This document shows positions 13,331 through 15,536 of a stretch of 15,536 nucleotides of DNA, piece by piece. The notes beneath the pieces are model-generated. The model saw only the letters and a list, made by a program, of their open reading frames with translations. It ran no database searches and was not told the origin of the DNA. The stretch's first letter is position 1; every line of letters begins with the position of its first letter. Source of the stretch: Actinomycetota bacterium (GTDB taxonomy: Bacteria; Actinomycetota; UBA4738); NCBI GenBank assembly GCA_013816105.1, contig JACDEY010000004.1, forward strand, positions 1 to 15,536, in the 5' to 3' direction. A program made the translations under genes and the position numbers.

Positions 13331-13340
13331 GATCGCGATC
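13331..13340. repeat. Short palindrome upstream of the lipoprotein gene
   Basis: GATCGCGATC (13331-13340) is a perfect 10-bp palindrome, 32 bp before the preferred start codon of the hydrolase gene. In GC-rich DNA such a site can be chance. An operator is possible but unsupported by a second copy nearby. No convincing promoter hexamers were found in 13278-13372. Confidence 0.25.
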
Positions 13341-13372
13341 GAGTGCGGAATCGGCCGGGTGGCCCTGGGAAC

Positions 13373-14515
13373 ATGAAGGTCATGCTGCGGCTCGGTGCGC
13401 TCGCGACGACACTTATCGTCCTGGCGGTCGCCTGCGGCGGGGACGCGGTCACTCCCGACCGGGTGCGATCGGGCCGGTCCGGCGATCGGCCCCATAGGTC
13501 CGACGCCCCGACTTCACCGGAAACTCCCTCACTCCCCCCGACGAGCCCACCTTCATCTCCCACCGGATCCGCGCCCTCGCCTACGGAGGCGCTTCCGCTC
13601 GGGGAACTCTCCGTCCTCTCCGGTTCCGCGGACTGCCCTGCTGGGGCGGAGTGCGAACTGGAGTTCGCGGTGAGCTGTCCCGATGTGCGAGAGGACGCCA
13701 CGGGGGGATTGACGGTTCAGTCCGCGGACGCCCGGCCGAGGGGGATGGTCATGTTCTTCAGCGCCGGGCGGGGCACTACGAAGTGGGGCCTGTTCCGCGG
13801 CAGCACCACGCAGACTTTCTTCGATGATCTGCGCGGCGAAGGGCTCGCGGTCGTTCTCGTCAACTGGCACGATTCCTGGCTTGAGGCGGCGCCCGGCGAG
13901 GAAGTGGGCCCGGCCCGGCTGGCGTGCCGCCCCTCCACGGTAATCCGATGGGTTCACGACACGGTCTACCAGAGCCTGTCCGTTCCCGAACACGACGTCG
14001 GCGTCTGTGGCTTCTGCCTCGCGGGGGACAGCGGCGGCGCCTCCCAGATCTCGTTCCCGCTGACCCACTACGGGCTGGACGGGATCCTTGACGTCGTGGT
14101 GCCGAGCGGAGGTCCCCCGCACGCCGCGCTGGCGGTGGGATGCCTCCGAGAGGGCGATCGGGACCTCTGGTTCACGAGCTACTCGACCCCGATAATGGAC
14201 GCGTCCTACGGCTACTACAACGGCGACGGCCCCTGTGCCCGCCACGACGAATCCTTCACCGACGTGTGGAACCGCGACAGCATCGACTCGGGGGGGAGCG
14301 ACTACGAATATCCGAACACCCGGCTGGTGTTCCTGTTCGGCGAGCGCGACCAGACCGGGGGCCCGACCCATGCCGCGTTCTTCATCGATCGGTTGGACGG
14401 CGCCGCGCTCTCGCTGGACACCACGTTGGTACCGGATACGGGACACCTCATGAGCCGCTCGCCCGCCGGCTTGGCGCAGTTGCGCGAGGTGTTACTGGGG
14501 GCTCCGAGCTCCTGA
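13373..14515 (+). CDS. Lipoprotein-like alpha/beta hydrolase
   Basis: I prefer ATG at 13373 (380 aa) because it gives a compact lipoprotein signal, MKVMLRLGALATTLIVLAVAC, with Cys21 as the likely lipidated residue. A GTG at 13343 would add ten residues before it. Residues about 23-75 are Pro/Ser/Thr-rich and probably a flexible surface tether. The remaining part looks like an alpha/beta-hydrolase fold: nucleophile elbow GDSGG with Ser220, a candidate acid Asp326 in FGERDQ, and a candidate His358 in DTGHLM, in the usual order. PSGGPPHA follows the nucleophile region. Six or more extra cysteines suggest disulfides. An esterase or similar hydrolase outside the membrane is inferred; I do not recognise a named family or substrate. 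The ribosome-binding site is weak. Confidence 0.7.
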   Translation: MKVMLRLGALATTLIVLAVACGGDAVTPDRVRSGRSGDRPHRSDAPTSPETPSLPPTSPPSSPTGSAPSPTEALPLGELSVLSGSADCPAGAECELEFAVSCPDVREDATGGLTVQSADARPRGMVMFFSAGRGTTKWGLFRGSTTQTFFDDLRGEGLAVVLVNWHDSWLEAAPGEEVGPARLACRPSTVIRWVHDTVYQSLSVPEHDVGVCGFCLAGDSGGASQISFPLTHYGLDGILDVVVPSGGPPHAALAVGCLREGDRDLWFTSYSTPIMDASYGYYNGDGPCARHDESFTDVWNRDSIDSGGSDYEYPNTRLVFLFGERDQTGGPTHAAFFIDRLDGAALSLDTTLVPDTGHLMSRSPAGLAQLREVLLGAPSS

Positions 14516-14522
14516 GACCGGG

Positions 14523-14598
14523 TGGGCCGCAGCCCATCAGTCATACCTGTTTCCTCGGCGGGACCGCGGTCGAAGCTCCACCCCCGGGCCCGCGGGGG
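14523..14598. terminator. Hairpins between convergent hydrolase and phosphoesterase genes
   Basis: The 87-bp gap holds two inverted repeats. TGGGC (14523-14527) pairs with GCCCA (14532-14536) around CGCA. CCCCCG (14581-14586) pairs with CGGGGG (14593-14598) around GGCCCG. The genes converge here, so these could stop transcription from either side. Neither has a good T-tract. Confidence 0.4.
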
Positions 14599-14602
14599 GC
14601 GG

Positions 14603-15536
14603 TCACGTGAACTCCGGCTCCGGGGGATGCGATCTGAGGTATTGGATCTCCCAGGCCGGCAGTGGATGCTGCTCCATGACGATCCTGGGCAGGGGCTCCT
14701 GCGTGTAGTCGAAGCTGTCCGTGTAGGGGTAGGCGGTGGCATCCTCAGTCGACATCGGGGCCAGGCCGAAGTTCCGCTCCGTGTAGGCCTGCATCGAGGC
14801 GAACGTGGCCACGTTCGAGTCGGTGAAGCCCGCCCTTGCGTACGGGCTGACGATCACCATGGGAACCCGGATCCCCGCGTCGGGTGGAGGCGGGACATGA
14901 TCGTAGAAACATCCGCAGTCGTCGTAGGTGATGAAGATTGCCGAGGATTCCCAGTCCGGTCCTTCCATCACGGCGGCGACCTGTTCCGCGATCCAGTTGT
15001 CCCCCTGCAGCATCGACGCGCTGTTGTGCTGCGAGTCGTGGGCCCGAGGGATGACGAAGGAGAGGCTCGGAAGCAGCCCGTTCTTCGCATCGTGGTCGAA
15101 GCGCTCGGGCGGGACGTGATTCTCGGTCTGCTCGGTGTAGAGACAGTCTGCGAATGTCGGACAGACCGACCATCCGTAGCTCCCCTCTCCGTACTGGGGG
15201 GCATAGATTCCCCAGGGGAGGCCGGCTTCGTCCATCCGGTTCATGATGGTCGTGGTCCAGGGGACGGGTGAGGGTCGATACGGCCCCAGGCCGTTCTCCA
15301 TCGGCATGCAGGTGGGGACGTGTGGGGGAGGTGGGGGCTCGCCGTTCTCGTCGAAGTAGTCCTCCATCGTTGCCGCCCAGGGCCCGTCCTTGAAGCTGTC
15401 GCAACCCCACCCGGGCCCGTCCTCCTGCCCCACCCCGCCGTGGTGGCCGGCCTGATAGAACCCGTTCTGGTGGGGAGACGCCAGGATGGTGTGCGCGCCC
15501 CAGCTGCCGACCGCGTCACCCTCGAATGTGCGGTCC
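14603..15536 (-). CDS. Phosphoesterase family protein (phospholipase C / acid phosphatase type), 5' end missing
   Basis: The frame stays open to the right edge, so the start lies beyond the window; about 310 residues are visible. The part upstream of a possible internal GTG at 15433 reads GSWGAHTILASPHQNGFYQAGHHGG, fitting the family, so that GTG is not the true start. Other family marks are the CPTFADCLYT segment and FITYDDCGCFYDHV (14894-14938), matching the WDDxGGxxDHV metal-site region, then IRVPMVIVSPYARAG. These enzymes cleave phosphate esters such as phospholipids and are usually secreted. The usual Gly-Gly in the metal motif is Cys-Gly-Cys here. The N-terminal ENxSFDHYFG motif would lie outside the window. 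Confidence 0.85.
   Translation of the reverse strand, partial: DRTFEGDAVGSWGAHTILASPHQNGFYQAGHHGGVGQEDGPGWGCDSFKDGPWAATMEDYFDENGEPPPPPHVPTCMPMENGLGPYRPSPVPWTTTIMNRMDEAGLPWGIYAPQYGEGSYGWSVCPTFADCLYTEQTENHVPPERFDHDAKNGLLPSLSFVIPRAHDSQHNSASMLQGDNWIAEQVAAVMEGPDWESSAIFITYDDCGCFYDHVPPPPDAGIRVPMVIVSPYARAGFTDSNVATFASMQAYTERNFGLAPMSTEDATAYPYTDSFDYTQEPLPRIVMEQHPLPAWEIQYLRSHPPEPEFT

Noticed and set aside
15431..15433. GTG as the start of the phosphoesterase
   Set aside because: The frame continues upstream to the window edge and encodes family-like sequence (GAHTILASPHQNGFY), so the gene is cut by the window rather than short.

Overview
This is a high-GC chromosomal segment from a member of the phylum Actinomycetota (Actinobacteria), probably a deep-branching or uncultured lineage. 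RpoB and RpoC follow the mycobacterial proteins almost residue for residue through their catalytic cores. RpoC carries the long charged helical insert near residues 140-230 that is typical of actinobacterial beta-prime subunits. An L10 leader, GTG and TTG starts and TAnnnT-type -10 boxes also fit. Some differences from classical actinobacteria (an extra segment in RpoB, no str operon directly after rpoC) argue against a close relative of Mycobacterium or Streptomyces. The class cannot be named from sequence inspection alone.

Region 1 (1-8880) is the ribosomal protein / RNA polymerase block: a promoter, an L10-leader RNA with an attenuator-like hairpin, rplJ (L10), rplL (L7/L12), an intergenic region with two candidate promoters and an 8-codon mini-ORF, then rpoB and rpoC. 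A strong GC hairpin after rpoC probably closes the unit. L10 probably controls its own synthesis through the leader. The rplL-rpoB gap appears to give the polymerase genes their own promoter input.

Region 2 (8881-10372) is a two-gene unit: a free-standing acyl carrier protein and an acyl-CoA-dehydrogenase-family flavoprotein whose start codon overlaps the carrier's stop codon. The pairing suggests oxidation of an acyl group held on the carrier protein. The dehydrogenase has Ser where SCAD/MCAD-type enzymes have the catalytic Glu, and a Glu at the isovaleryl-CoA-dehydrogenase position instead.

Region 3 (10379-15536) is a run of four predicted exported proteins on both strands: a GH5-type glycoside hydrolase (minus), an eight-bladed PQQ-like beta-propeller with an N-terminal Ig-like domain and seven cysteine pairs (plus), a lipoprotein-like alpha/beta hydrolase (plus), and the C-terminal part of a phosphoesterase-family (phospholipase C / acid phosphatase) protein running off the right edge (minus). 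They look like an accessory cell-surface or secreted set rather than one operon.

I recognised no tRNA, rRNA, CRISPR array, insertion sequence or prophage gene. I do not see a clearly new multi-gene system. The best leads are the carrier/dehydrogenase pair, the regulatory DNA around rplJ and rpoB, and the cysteine-stapled propeller.
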